Part shown: positions 11,173 through 22,229 of the stretch, piece after piece | How positions within the stretch are numbered: position 1 is the first letter of the stretch | How the letters are laid out: every line of letters starts with the position of its first letter | Origin: Lucifuga dentata | Taxonomy: Eukaryota; Chordata; Actinopteri; Ophidiiformes; Bythitidae | Length of the DNA: 64,000 nucleotides | Direction of reading: 5' to 3' | Assembly: GCA_014773175.1 (NCBI GenBank) | Contig: VXCM01000140.1 | Location: 1-64,000, forward strand | Notes under the pieces: generated by a model | The model's input: the letters and a program-made list of their open reading frames with translations, nothing else | Databases searched by the model: none | Told to the model about the DNA's origin: nothing | Position numbers and translations under genes: made by a program

Positions 11173-12642
11173 TTTTCTGTGAGAATGTTTGCTGAGTGTG
11201 CATTTTTGAGCAACGCCTCAGATTTTGGTTTTTCCATCCCACTTTGGTATTTACGTGCAAGTAATAATCTCTGCCTGACCATATAAGCGTACATTCGCTT
11301 CCTTCCTAAATGCAGCTCCGAGCTTCCAGTCCGTTATTCTCCAAGGCCTTTCTGTGATCTTGAGAAGGGGAAAAACAAGAGTAAAGGGAAGTTTGGCAGG
11401 TTTGCATGTTTTAAGGGATCAGTCACCTCCTCCCCACTTCCTGCTGCAAACGCTAAGTATCAGCCTTATCGCTTCCTCACGGTGATTAGGCCATTTCCTG
11501 GTGACTACTTCAGAGGTTCAAGTTCATTTGTGTTCACTCTAACTTTGACTGTGGTGACTCAGAAGCTAAGTGGTGTGTGTTCAGAGGAAAAGTCCAAAGA
11601 TACTGACTTCTTGAATCAGCAAATCAACCCTAAAACGCTTAGATTATTCTGAAATGGATCATTTGTCGTCGACTTTAGCATGATTTAGTCCTTCTTCTGG
11701 ATTTTTCCAGCAAGCTCAGAGATTTCAACCTGCAACTTTCCGCTCTCAGGCCCTTGTGTGTGTACCCTCCTGGCTGCCGACGCCCCTCAGCGAGCTGTTT
11801 TCCTGTACTTTCTCGCCGTCTCCGATGGGACGTCCTCTCGCCTGCTCAGAGCTGCGAGGGGCGTTTATCTCTGACCCGCAGGTTCAGCCCCGCTGTCTCA
11901 GCTGCCAAAACAGCCCCATTCAACATTGTGCTGAGTTCATCAATGCTCTGCTGACACACAAACACACACACACATGCGTAGAGAACAGACACACACAGGC
12001 ACACTGCAAAAAATGCCCGTCTTATAGTGATGATCTGCTGGATTCCTCTTCTTTTTTCTTCATCTTTGTTGCTTCTCAGTTTGTCAGATGTGGCATGTTG
12101 TCGCCCTTTATCCAGTTACCCTGAGGTGTTTTTTGAGCAGTTTCCGCCTAAGTTTTATACCCAAAAATGAAGGCTTATAACTCTGAACATATGACAATGG
12201 GAGTCATTTACTTTGTACCAACTGGCAGAAAACCTTTTAAATTTTTAAATGGCTTGGCTTCAAGGTTAGAGATTCTCAGGTTCAACAATGACAATAAAAA
12301 CACACACAAAAAAAATGTAGGCAAATAAAGGGTTTTTTTTTCAAGTTATACATTTTTCAAAATGTAGATTTCAGGCACACAACAAGCCAGCTCCTTGGAG
12401 TAACGTTTGTGATGCTGCTAAATGTGTAAACTCTAACTGCTGAAAGATTTAGAATGATTGAACATAGTGGAAAAAAAAGTTATGGCATTTAGCACCGTTA
12501 GTATCCCTGTTTTGTCTCTGGTTTGGAGACAAATTGTCTCCAAGGTGTCCAAAAGAGTGAGAGCACGTTTTTTTTTTTTTTNTTTTTTTTTTTTTTTGTT
12601 TTTTTCCCCCCTCCCACACAGACAAACATGCTGTTGATAAAC
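11173..12642. other. Upstream non-coding flank, block 4
   Basis: No gene is supported. It contains short CA runs near 11955-12005 and a poly-T stretch broken by N at 12582. Open frames here are short and lack domain matches. Confidence 0.5.
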
Positions 12643-12905
12643 CAAAGCTGATTGGGCCACTGATCCAGCAATCAAATTCTATCCAATCATTTCTATCCAA
12701 GTCTAACTAGGAAGTGATGTTATTGAGAAGCTAACGCTAGCCTCCAAGCTAACGTTAGCTCGGAGGCTATCATCTTGTGCTTTAGTTACATTTATCTCGG
12801 GATTGCGTTGTCATAAAATGCCATGCTTGGTCTCATTTTGTTCGGGAGAATCTAAGCTTTCTGTAGATATTCATATATCCGTATTTTATTGAGAAATAGT
12901 GAGTA
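12643..12905 (+). repeat. Diverged direct repeat, copy 1
   Basis: This shares long near-identical segments with 13028-13298, especially the last 120 bp (ATTTATCTCGGGATTGCG to TTATTGAGAAAT). The offset between copies is about 385-396 bp, so there are small indels. It carries a cruciform-capable segment at 12738-12769 that copy 2 has lost or never had. It could be two copies of an unnamed mobile element or a local tandem duplication. Confidence 0.8.
12738..12769. repeat. Nested palindrome (cruciform-capable)
   Basis: TAGCCTCC (12738-12745) pairs with GGAGGCTA (12762-12769). The loop itself contains the 14-bp palindrome AGCTAACGTTAGCT (12747-12760). Confidence 0.8.
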
Positions 12906-13027
12906 CATAACGTCGCAAACGCGACATAAGGACGAGTGCACTGACAGACCGGTCTCCGGTGTGTCAGTGAAATATTTTACGCACACAATACGCACGTGAA
13001 ACATATGCCTATTGACATGGCTATATA

Positions 13028-13298
13028 AAAGCTGATAGGACCAATGACCCATCAATCAAATCCTCTGCTAGTCTACTATCCAATAACAGAGATGGATTTT
13101 AATACTTAGACCCTCCTCGGAAATTACGTCATCAAGAATTGACAGCTACGTATAGCTTAGCTAGGCTATCTTGAGTTTTAATTACATTTATCTCGGGATT
13201 GCGTGGTCATAAAATGTCATGCTTGGTCTTATTTTGTTCGGGAGAATCTAAGCTTTCTGTAGATATTCATTTATCCGTATTTTATTGAGAAATGGTGG
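13028..13298 (+). repeat. Diverged direct repeat, copy 2
   Basis: Partner of 12643-12905, starting AAAGCTGATAGGACCAATGA against AAAGCTGATTGGGCCACTGA in copy 1. The middle parts are strongly diverged while the 3' 120 bp is nearly identical. Confidence 0.8.
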
Positions 13299-13334
13299 TT
13301 ATAAGACACGCAACCGCTACAACGGAAGTACTCG

Positions 13335-13350
13335 GGCCCAAGCTTGGGCC
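13335..13350. repeat. 16-bp perfect palindrome
   Basis: GGCCCAAGCTTGGGCC reads the same on both strands. It lies just after the second diverged repeat and may mark an element boundary. No function is known. Confidence 0.7.
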
Positions 13351-13493
13351 GCTCAGGGTTCAACAAAATTTCACATGGGATAAAAATCACGTGTGCACAG
13401 GTAAGACACGACTCACACAATCTTAATCTTTTTTGTCTAATTTAATTAATATAAGCAGAACAACACAGAGCTACATGGAAAAAAAACCTGTAT

Positions 13494-13738
13494 TTCTCCA
13501 CCGGGGAATATAGTCCCAGGAGAGAAGTTAAAATGGCCGTGTCTTCCACAATGGTGGGTAAGTGTGAGAAGGCGAAACCTTACATTTTAAGGTGGAGTGT
13601 TTGATTCTGAAAGATTAGGGGATTTTGCAAAATAACATGAAAACTAAAATATGGTTCTCAGTACTGTAATGTGTATGCAGGTAGTATTTATAGTATTTAT
13701 GGGCTGAAACATGCAAAACCACCGTAATGGTCCTTTAA
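13494..13738 (+). mobile_element. TTAA-flanked MITE, copy D (older, 5'-truncated)
   Basis: Right half of the same family in copy A orientation, ending GTAATGGTCCTTTAA with TTAA at 13735-13738. It is more diverged than copies A-C and shares variants (GGGGATTTTGCAAAATAACATG, TATTTATGGGCT) with the second unit of copy F, which suggests an older subfamily. Confidence 0.7.
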
Positions 13739-13917
13739 GTTCTTGCACTCTTGCAATCAAACAGACTCATTCTCAAAACGAGTGTTTTTACAGAGGTTAG
13801 ATATCGTTTTGTCACTTTAAATGTTCTATTATTACAAAACTACAATTGTTTTCCAGTTTAAATTCTTGTTTAAATGAAACGTAAAAATCACATGCTGACT
13901 ATTTAGCTGTTCCATTT

Positions 13918-13923
<6 letters not shown>

Positions 13924-13954
<31 letters not shown>

Positions 13955-13956
13955 AA
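13924..13956. repeat. (AAAT)n microsatellite
   Basis: About seven AAAT/TAAA units. Confidence 0.95.
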
Positions 13957-14341
13957 TCTTTCAACCTCTGATCAATATTTTTTTTAATATCAATTAATTT
14001 TGTGACAGAACAAATCACTTTACAGATCTCAAACAAAACTTAATTTGAGAAGTTTCACCACTTCAGACTCACCTCAAAGTTTTACCTCAAAGATAAGCTC
14101 CATACTCACTAAAGCAGACATTTTTTATAGTGCATACAACACACACACACATCACAAACACACACACACACACTCTTTCAAAACCCCTACAAACCCCAGA
14201 CAGGAAAGAACCGGACAACCACTGTCGTTTTTGGCTGAATGTCTGGGGACAACTCTTACCCCTCCCATCGCCGAGTGCCTATCAACCTCCGACAGGTCAG
14301 GTCCGCACACAGTGACACGCACACACATGCACGCAGAGGTC

Positions 14342-14470
14342 CCCAACCCGCGACCTCTCCCCTGTCACAACTGTCACTTCAGCGAGCAGAAACCCTTTTT
14401 ATCAGNCCCAACCCGCGACCTCTCCCCTGTCACAACTGTCACTTCAGCGAGCAGAAACCCTTTTTATCAG
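14342..14470. repeat. 64-bp exact direct duplication around a single N (assembly join)
   Basis: Bases 14342-14405 recur at 14407-14470 with N at 14406. Confidence 0.85.
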
Positions 14471-14587
14471 AAAACCTGAAGCCAGGCCCTGACAAAGCTG
14501 AGAATCTGCCAAAGACTGACCCCTGTGTATATTTAGCAGCAGCTTGGCAGTCGCCCATCCCAACTGTCGAGGCTGTCAGTGCATTGT

Positions 14588-14632
14588 CACACACACACAC
14601 AGACACACACACACACACACACACACACACCA
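14588..14632. repeat. (CA)n microsatellite
   Basis: CA run of about 22 units with one GA interruption. Confidence 0.95.
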
Positions 14633-15002
14633 ACTCAGTTTGATTATGTAGAGAATCACACAGGGGCCGTTTCATTGTTCAGTCGCTTGTACATGTTTGG
14701 GTAAAGTCGTGTTCTGGAAAAATTAAGACTTCATCTCTGCCTGATTAGCATAATGAGTGTCTTAATACTTAAAAAAAAAAGACAATACAAGAGTTATTTA
14801 GGCTTTTATCGTCCAAGTTGTCAGTATCAGTGCTAATCAGATGCAGTTTGGTGTTGATATCTGAACTTTTTCGATTGCTTTACGTTGAATATAAACAGGA
14901 TTTTTCTACTTAAAAACTTTTTTCATTTAACAAAATGAACCAATTCTGCCTTAAAAACAGCCATAAAACAACTTTTTCTAAATAAAATATAGGATTAAAT
15001 CG

Positions 15003-15230
15003 AATTATTATTCCATTCGTCTATCCCAAAGGTCATTGGGTGGTAAGAAGGGTAGAGACGGACATGGCTAAAACACACACACACATTTATTGATGCTACA
15101 CCTGTGGGTAATTTAGCGTTTCTAATCCACCTGTAACTTCCTGTTTTTAGAGGGAGGAAACCCACGCAGACATGGGGAGAACACGCAAACGCCACACGGA
15201 AAGGCCTGAGTTGGATTTGAATGTTGGGAG
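15003..15230 (+). repeat. Decayed copy of a widespread fish interspersed repeat
   Basis: Recognisable phrases are TTATTCCATTCGTCTATCCC, GGTCATTGGGTGG, a CACCTGTGGGTAATTTAG part, and GGGAGGAAACCCACGCAGAC followed by GGGGAGAACACGCAAACGCC. These appear in the same order in a very common fish repeat. The copy has many substitutions. The clade was not determined. Confidence 0.65.
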
Positions 15231-15244
15231 GCGTTAAAAAGGTT

Positions 15245-15868
15245 GTCTTGAAAAGACTCCTTGCACTTGTGATCCCAGTGAGGACGTTCAGCTTCATCTC
15301 TTTAGCCGTCATGTGACTTTCAGCCCCGGTCCACACTTCCTGTCCCCGGCCAGGCCCTCTAACTCCTCCTGGGGGACTCTGAGGTGTTCCCAAGTCAGCC
15401 AGGAGATATAATCCCTCCATGTCCTGGGTCGTTCCCGGAGCCTTTTCCTAGTTGGACGTGCCTGGAAGACCAGGGGACATCTCCGTACAGAGATGCCCCT
15501 TGGTCGTCTCCCTAGGGAGGTCTTGGGAGATGACCAGGGCGCTCGAACCACCTCAGCTGACTCCTTTTGATGCGGAGGAGCAGCGGCTCTACTCCGAGTC
15601 CCTCCCGGATGTCCANCACCTCAGCTGACTCCTTTTGATGCGGAGGAGCAGCGGCTCTACTCCGAGTCCCTCCCGGATGTCCAAGCATCTCACCCTGTCC
15701 CTGAGGGTGAGCCCAGACGCCCTGCGGAGGACTGCGATCTTATCCTTTCAGATTGATTGGTAAATTGTGAGCCTCGCCTTCTGGCTTAGCTCCCTCTTCA
15801 CCATGGCAGTCCGGTACAGCGTACGTAGGACCTCAGATGTTGCACCAATCCGTCTGTCGATCTCACAC
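15245..15868 (-). pseudogene. Non-LTR retrotransposon ORF2 C-terminal remnant
   Basis: On the minus strand, 15309-15551 reads VFQARPTRKRLRERPRTWRD, then YISWLTWEHLRVPQEELEGL. This is the characteristic C-terminal tail of a reverse transcriptase-bearing LINE frequent in fish genomes (family consensus roughly RGRPRTRWRDYISRLAWERL). Upstream on the same strand, 15560-15868 keeps nucleotide similarity to the coding part just before it (TCCGCATCAAAAGGAGTCAG and similar). Frame shifts and stops interrupt the reading, the catalytic reverse transcriptase domain is absent, and an assembly duplication at 15549-15683 lies inside. It is a dead 5'-truncated insertion. Confidence 0.75.
15549..15683. repeat. 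67-bp exact direct duplication around a single N (assembly join)
   Basis: Bases 15549-15615 recur at 15617-15683 with N at 15616, inside the LINE remnant. The LINE family does not have this repeat, which supports an assembly origin. Confidence 0.88.
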
Positions 15869-16121
15869 TAAATTGATTATTAATAAATAATCAATTTCTA
15901 TCAAAGAGGGCTAAATACACCTCAACAAAAAGACAAAGATAAACAGATGACAACAAATAAATAGAGAAACTCAGATTGAAGCTCATCGTTTCTCCGTGTT
16001 TAACGGTCTTTTTTGCCGGGTTAATGGGATTTCCGCTGAAAGGTCTGCGCTCGACGTCTGAAGTGGTCCCGACAATTGCAATGAGCTCTGAGTCAAGTGT
16101 GATTAATCCGCCAACCTGCTG

Positions 16122-16248
16122 CACCTCGGCCGCCTCTCAGTTCAAGTCAAGTCACATTTACTTATTAAGACGCAAGCATGGAGANCACCTCGGCCGCCTC
16201 TCAGTTCAAGTCAAGTCACATTTACTTATTAAGACGCAAGCATGGAGA
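16122..16248. repeat. 63-bp exact direct duplication around a single N (assembly join)
   Basis: Bases 16122-16184 recur at 16186-16248 with N at 16185. Confidence 0.85.
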
Positions 16249-17739
16249 CGAGAAAATGTAAGAACAAAGAAAAAAGTAGATCTAAAATTCAAAAAAATCA
16301 CTTTCCCACATGCTTTATTTTGTTTTTTTGCAAAGACAGGCTAGGAATGCAAACAATCTACCTTCCTTCATTTAATCTAATGCATTTTTTTTTTTCTCCT
16401 TATTTCTTTATTTGCTGCGATTACACACTTCTTACCTTATTGGAAAAAAAAATCTTGTTATTGAAGCGATTTTGATAATGGAGTGCGTTGTTCTGCATGG
16501 AACCACACAGTTGTGTTATGGTGGTAATCATCTATTTGTGTGGGTCAGTGTCCGTAATGATTACTCTCTTCCTTTGACCTCTGACCTTGGTGTTGTGTGT
16601 GTGCGCGCTGTATTATTATTATTATTATTTTTATTATTGAGAAATGACCAACGAACCGTCTTTTGTCATGTCAGGGAGGCAGAAATGAACGGCGTTATTT
16701 GACTTGTTCACCTCCCTAAATCTGTCAGCGAGGCATTTGGGACGTGCAAACTCACACTTCTTGTGTTTAGTTTCTTTTTTTACCTTACTTTTTTTTTTTT
16801 TTTTTTTNTTTTTTTTTTTTTTTTTTGGAGAAGGTTTCCTGAGTTTGACCCCATCGATGTCAGCTGCAAGCTTCCTGTATTCCAACTCAAGCATATCTAG
16901 CAACCATCAAATATTAAAATGTGTGTTTTACAGTTGAGTTTTACAGATTATGTGGGCATTGAATGCATCATAGTTCATGCTGGTATTTGCTTTGGGTTTC
17001 TTATCAGACTGGGAGCATTTAATGCATTTTGTCAGGCAAAGGAGTTAAAATACCTACATCTCCTGGAAAATTGTCATTATTTGTTTTCATTCTCTACCTT
17101 TTTTAGGAGTAGGTGTCACTTCATCATCAGTGAATGTCTCATTTTTGGAGAAAATCTCCACATATTCACTTCAAAACACTCCAGGCAAAGGATTTCTCCT
17201 CCTTTTTTTTTTTTTTTTTTTNGGGGGGAGAATAAATTAGCTTCCTAGTGAAATTAGGATTTATTCCATGACAGCTAATGTACACATGTGATATGTAGGT
17301 CACACATGTAAGTATTTAGAATACTTACCGGCACTTAAAGAGTTGACTTATGCCCACCTCGTGTGTTTGATGGCTTTAATAGTATCTGAATCATTCCATC
17401 AGACTCTTTAGCTGAAGGGTTTTACACCAAAATATGAGTCTCATACAGGATTTGATAACCTGTTTCCTGTTTATAGGAAAATAAATTACAGTTTACCTGT
17501 CCACACGTAACTCCACAAATCAAAGCTTACAAAAAAGCCAGCTTGTTCTCTTGCAAATATCTTTTAAATATCAAATAAAAGTATTTAATTCTGTACAGTT
17601 GAAGTCAATTGAGGACAGCTTAAGTACTCAGAAGGATTTCAAATTAAAAGTCCTGAGTCATTCTGCTGTATTCAGTTACTAATGTTTGTATTAACAGTCG
17701 AGGCTCCAAGTGGGTGACATAATGTTTGATATGAGATAC

Positions 17740-17742
<3 letters not shown>

Positions 17743-17777
<35 letters not shown>

Positions 17778-17792
17778 CGCGCGCGCGCGCGT
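17743..17792. repeat. (GT)n-(GC)n alternating purine-pyrimidine tract
   Basis: About 30 bases of GT repeat run without a break into GCGTGCGCGCGCGCGCGCGT. All 50 bases alternate purine and pyrimidine, and the CG part is the most favourable kind for left-handed Z-DNA. Confidence 0.95.
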
Positions 17793-18241
17793 CTGTTCTC
17801 CTCTGGGTGTGAAGTTATTAAACCACCTGGCAGCATCGGTTGAGAGCTTGTCGACTGATGGGCCAGAACAAATGCACAGGTACACACATAAACACACACA
17901 CACACACATACTTGCTGTATATGAATATATCTGAGTTCCTATACTTGTGAGGTCTGTCTCTACCTGATAATCTGAACCCTGAAATGCGAAAATGTCAACA
18001 CTTTTTCCTCAGGTTCTTACAAGGAAAGTCTGAGGGACGCATAAACAACACACACTCTTTCTTCCCATCATCCCCCTCTTCCATGCAACACACACACCAT
18101 TACCCAACAGGTGCAGATGAAGATCAAGTTGCAGCACTTTCTTTCTCCCCTCCCTCCTCCTGTCCTTTCCCACCCCCNTTTTTTTTTTTTTTTTTTCTCA
18201 AATTAACGCCAGCATGAGCGGCTTTAAGACGTTTCTGACGT

Positions 18242-18267
18242 GGGTGGGAAGGGAAGGGAAGGGGGGG
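18242..18267 (+). repeat. G-quadruplex-type tract
   Basis: GGGTGGGAAGGGAAGGGAAG followed by a longer G run gives at least five G3 runs with loops of one to two bases. Confidence 0.8.
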
Positions 18268-18711
18268 TCACTAATAACCAGGCAAGGTACACTAATCTCC
18301 GATGGCAACATTTGGTTTACCTTAAGCTGGAGGGACAGCTGTATTAAAAGCAGGAATTATCCTAATCAGTTCATCCTCCTCCTCCTCCTCCTTCTTCACC
18401 TCTTTGCATATAAAACTTCATGTAGGCTTAAGAGTACGGCGGCTTAGCACTGTTCGCCCTACATCTGTCTTCCCTCTGCGACGACCAATCACGTCCTCTG
18501 TCTGAGGTGGATGGAGAGATGAAGAAAAGGGAGGAAGGTGGCGAGCAACATAGAGATGGACGGAGGAAAGAAAAGTCCCTGCATCTCTCCATCTTACTTC
18601 AACAACTTCCTCTTTCCTTCCTTCCTTCTCTTTTCCCTTTTTCTTTCTTTTCCTCCATCATTAGATCCAAAAGCATGAAAGTCCCCTTAATTATTTGACA
18701 GAAAATTGAAT

Positions 18712-18795
18712 TCTTACTCACTATAAGTACTTATATTTCAGATACATGAGTATATTTTACTGCTAATACCTCACTTTTTACTTGTGATGAGGTGT
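18712..18795. mobile_element. Possible hAT-type MITE fragment
   Basis: Phrases such as TAAGTACTTATATTTCAGATAC and AGTATATTTTACTGCTAATACC recall the abundant fish repeat made of AAGTAC/TTTACT words. It is short, diverged and lacks visible termini. Confidence 0.3.
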
Positions 18796-20355
18796 TTTTC
18801 CAGTTTGGTTTTGCTATTTTTACCATCAGAAAAAGACCCGTCCAGCATCTTTATCATGTTTCATACTTTGGTTGTGGCGTTTTAGAGTCCCAGAGCTACA
18901 TTACTCATTTGTCTCCATGGAGAGGTTGAGTTTCCTGTCGTCTACGTGCTTTTGAGCTTATTCGTTTCACCGTACGGTTTAGTGTCCCACAGAGTAGTTT
19001 AAAGTTTCATTGATTTTGATTTATTGCCATTTATTTTATTGTTGATCTCTGTGACTAACTTTTGTCACTTTTTCATGATTGGTGCAGCGTTTTACAGTCT
19101 AAATACCCTTACAGACATTTTTATAGCTGTTGCTTCAGTAATGCAAGTGTGTGTGCATGAGTACACTGTATATACAGCGTGTGTTGTGCTCAGAATGTGT
19201 ATAACGTGTGTGTGCGTGTAAAGTTAAGCTCAAATTTCAACTTTAACTTGTCGTTTATTTCTCAGGAAGTAATAAAAACCACAATCACCAAAGCAGAGTG
19301 CGCAGTTTTAGCAACAGCGTCACCTTCATCATCATCATGCTCACTTTTCAGACACCAATATTCTCTCCGACCAACATTATAGAAGGCGTACAGTAGTAAC
19401 TTGTATAAGGGGTATGTATTTATTCTGTATTTGTCCTGTTCAGACCTGTTCCAGCCGCACTACAAATGCTTTCTATGTGGCTTTTTTTTTTTTTTTTNTT
19501 TTTTTTTTTTTTTCTCCTCTCTCCGAGGCCCTCGGCACCATAAATCCGACTGATTACTCCGCACCCCTTTTGCTTGACTGAACCTTCACAATCAGCCGTG
19601 GCCGCCAACAATGAGGCCCTGATGAATCAAACATCCATGGCATTAGTTTCACCTTGCTGCCCCTTTCCCATGCGCCGCCGCCTCTTTGTCAGGCCCTGGT
19701 TTGATGAGAAGGACTACTGACACTGGCTGCACCTATTGATAGACAATTCTGTAAAGACAGACCCTAACAACCCCACCAAAACCCCACACGCTCCTCCCTC
19801 TTCTTCCCCTGTTTGCCCCCCAAAAATAGGCCACAAAACTTGATTGGAGCTCTGCATCAAAACTCCCGACGCCTGGACGCAGGAGGATTTGTGTTTAGTT
19901 TTTGGCTTTGGCCACACTTTATTGCAATGTCTTGATATTTGTAAAAAGAAAAGGCTCCTTATGAATTACCACACACGCGCACACACACACACCGGCAATA
20001 AAGCAGTCAGTCTGAGAAATTAAATGTACTTCTCGGCATTCAGGCCAGCCAGACTTATGACATTTTGTGGAATGAGCCTGATGTTGTAAAATGCAAACGC
20101 TTATGAAAAGCCAGAGACTTCCAGAGGCAGGAAGCAGATTAGGCGGAGAAACAGGAAGTAGTTTGACATTGAAACAACATGGTGGAAGGTGAGACTTCAC
20201 CAACTCCAGCTACCCAGGTTCATTTCTTGTTCCACGACAAAAAAAGTGTGAATCTGATTGTTTTTTCTTGGCTTGAGTGGTAAAAAGCATTTCTTATGTT
20301 GACTTTGGTGCTTTTATTTCAGTCAGCAATGGTTTTAGTTGTCTTTTCTGGAGCA

Positions 20356-20357
<2 letters not shown>

Positions 20358-20398
<41 letters not shown>

Positions 20399-20430
20399 GA
20401 GAGAGGGAGGGAGGGAGAGAGAGGGAGAGT
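20358..20430. repeat. (GT)n microsatellite followed by a GA-rich tail
   Basis: A GT run at 20358-20396 is followed by GGGGAGAGAGGGAGGGAGGG and more purines to about 20430. Confidence 0.95.
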
Positions 20431-20906
20431 CGGCCCAGCTTGTCCGACGTGCGACCCACAATGTTTTATTCATCGAGATATATTTGATTATATTTGAATT
20501 TAATTGACATTTGGAGATAAATGAAGAGTTTCATTCCAAACTGAGACATCCACTATTTAACCAAATTAACACCACTTCTTATAAAGTGATGACTGACAGG
20601 AAAGTAAAACATGTTAAAGGCTCTTGTTGAAGTTACACGTATTAATGTCAAACACAAAATTCAGATGTTGAGATTAGAATACTACCTGGCAGTTTGACTG
20701 TGGAAATTGTTCATTTTAATCCTTTATAAGCCCCAATATCTAACTGTACTACTAAAATGCGTCCTCAATTAAATTTCTTATAAAACATAATTATTTTTTT
20801 TAATTAATTTGACTAATTTGCTTGTAATGTCTTCTGGAATATGTTCATAATCGACATAATGATAAATATTTATACTATATATATCTGTAAAATGGCTATA
20901 ACAGTT

Positions 20907-20939
20907 TCTCTCTCTCTCTCTCTGTCTCTCTCTCTCTCT
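20907..20939. repeat. (TC)n microsatellite
   Basis: TC run of about 16 units with one G interruption. Confidence 0.95.
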
Positions 20940-21058
20940 AGTCTAAATCTGCTTCCTGTCCTCCCGTGGAGACGCTCAGTGGGTCGCCTCACGTGTCTGG
21001 ATGGACCAGAGATAAAAAGCAGGTAAATGTGCCAGGATGTGTTCAGTATTACTGCCTA

Positions 21059-21061
<3 letters not shown>

Positions 21062-21095
<34 letters not shown>

Positions 21096-21114
21096 GTGTA
21101 GGTGTAGGTGTAGG
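21062..21114. repeat. (GT)n microsatellite grading into a GTAGGT hexamer repeat
   Basis: GT units at 21062-21091 change into nearly four GTAGGT units at 21092-21114, a compound repeat that may have grown from a point change. Confidence 0.95.
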
Positions 21115-21568
21115 CTGGTCTCTGCAGACGTTGTTAGGTCAGGCAAAGGGAATACTCAAGCGTTTCAAAATTATCTGACAACAACTAAAATGTAATACAG
21201 AAATAAAAGTACTACAGTAAAATACATAAAGTAGTTAGTAACTCTGAAGTAATTCAGTGGCTTTTTAAGGCTTTTGAGAGTTTTTGAAAAAGGGTTTATT
21301 GGAGCTCCACACAGTCTGAACATGATGGCACCAATAACGTTCTAACAGGGCTCATATCTCTCATGATGCTAATTGGAACCATTTGAGAACTTTAAAAAGT
21401 CGTACAGACTTTGGCACGTGCAGCTATTGAGAACCGTTTGCAAAAATGTCCAACTAAGAATAATCTACCTGTTTTTGTATTGAGAACTTTTAAAATAAAC
21501 ACACTATAACAGCATAATTTACCAAAAAATGAACCACATAAGGCCACAACCATTTCTAAAAAATGTAT

Positions 21569-22034
21569 TTAAAGGACCATACCACCATTTTGCATGTTTG
21601 AGCCTAATATATTCAATTTTCATACATGTAATGTTACTGACAATCATTTCCAAAGTGTACTACTGGAACGGTGAATTAAAAATGTTTTTCCAATGGAGGT
21701 CTGGAAGACCTCCATTGGTTTCAGTTCATTCTGCTATTAAAATCAACTTGTTGATACTTGAAACGTTCTTGGGATAGGTAATCCATCATCACCAACAAGA
21801 CGTGTATTCAGGTTTTTTTTAGAAGTTATGTAATTTTAGCGTTTAAGCACAATAAAAAGCCTGGAGTGAATGTATGCCTCCACTGGGGAATATAGTCCCA
21901 AAAGAAGACCTGCTTTTATGGAAAAATTTAAACAACGTGAAATACAGTTTTATCCTTCGGGAAATGATTGTCAGTAATGTAACATGTATGAAAACTGAAT
22001 ATATTAGGCTCAAACATGCAAAATGGTCCTTTAA
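21569..22034 (+). mobile_element. TTAA-flanked MITE, copy E (internally deleted and rearranged)
   Basis: A 466-bp copy in copy A orientation with TTAA at both ends (21569-21572, 22031-22034). The left terminal repeat is long, but the part after GGAAAAATTTAAA jumps straight to GTGAAATACAGTTTTATCC, so about 100 bp are missing. A perfect 12-bp hairpin at 21690-21718 replaces the usual CTACCTTCCAGACC part. Confidence 0.85.
21690..21718. repeat. Perfect hairpin inside MITE copy E
   Basis: CCAATGGAGGTC (21690-21701) and GACCTCCATTGG (21707-21718) are exact inverted repeats with a five-base loop. Other copies have only the right arm here. Confidence 0.9.
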
Positions 22035-22229
22035 CAGCACCAAATGGGGTCTATTAAAGTCCAAGCCTACAGAACCATCTTCCAGCATGATGCAGAACCG
22101 TTTTTGCTGAGAGCGTACAGACATTTGGAGTATTTCCACGGAATGAAAAAAAAAAAATCCCTCTTTGTTAGGGATGATCAGTCTCAACATGTGTCCAGTC
22201 CAGCGAGGTTTAAATCTCCCACCTGTCCA

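Larger units (their letters stand above)
13739..15002. other. Upstream non-coding flank, block 5
   Basis: No gene is supported. It contains an (AAAT)n run, CA microsatellites and a duplicated assembly join. The open frame across 14045-14479 on + is produced largely by CA repeats and by the duplicated segment. Confidence 0.5.
15869..21568. other. Upstream non-coding flank, block 6
   Basis: No gene is supported. It contains one duplicated join (16122-16248), poly-T joins with N at 16808, 17222, 18178 and 19498, several microsatellites, a G-rich tract at 18242, and a TTA run at about 16612-16638. Remaining sequence is AT-rich without recognisable domains. Confidence 0.5.

Noticed and set aside
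14045..14643. Overlapping 134-144 residue frames
   Set aside because: Driven by CA repeats (Thr-His runs) and by the duplicated join at N 14406.
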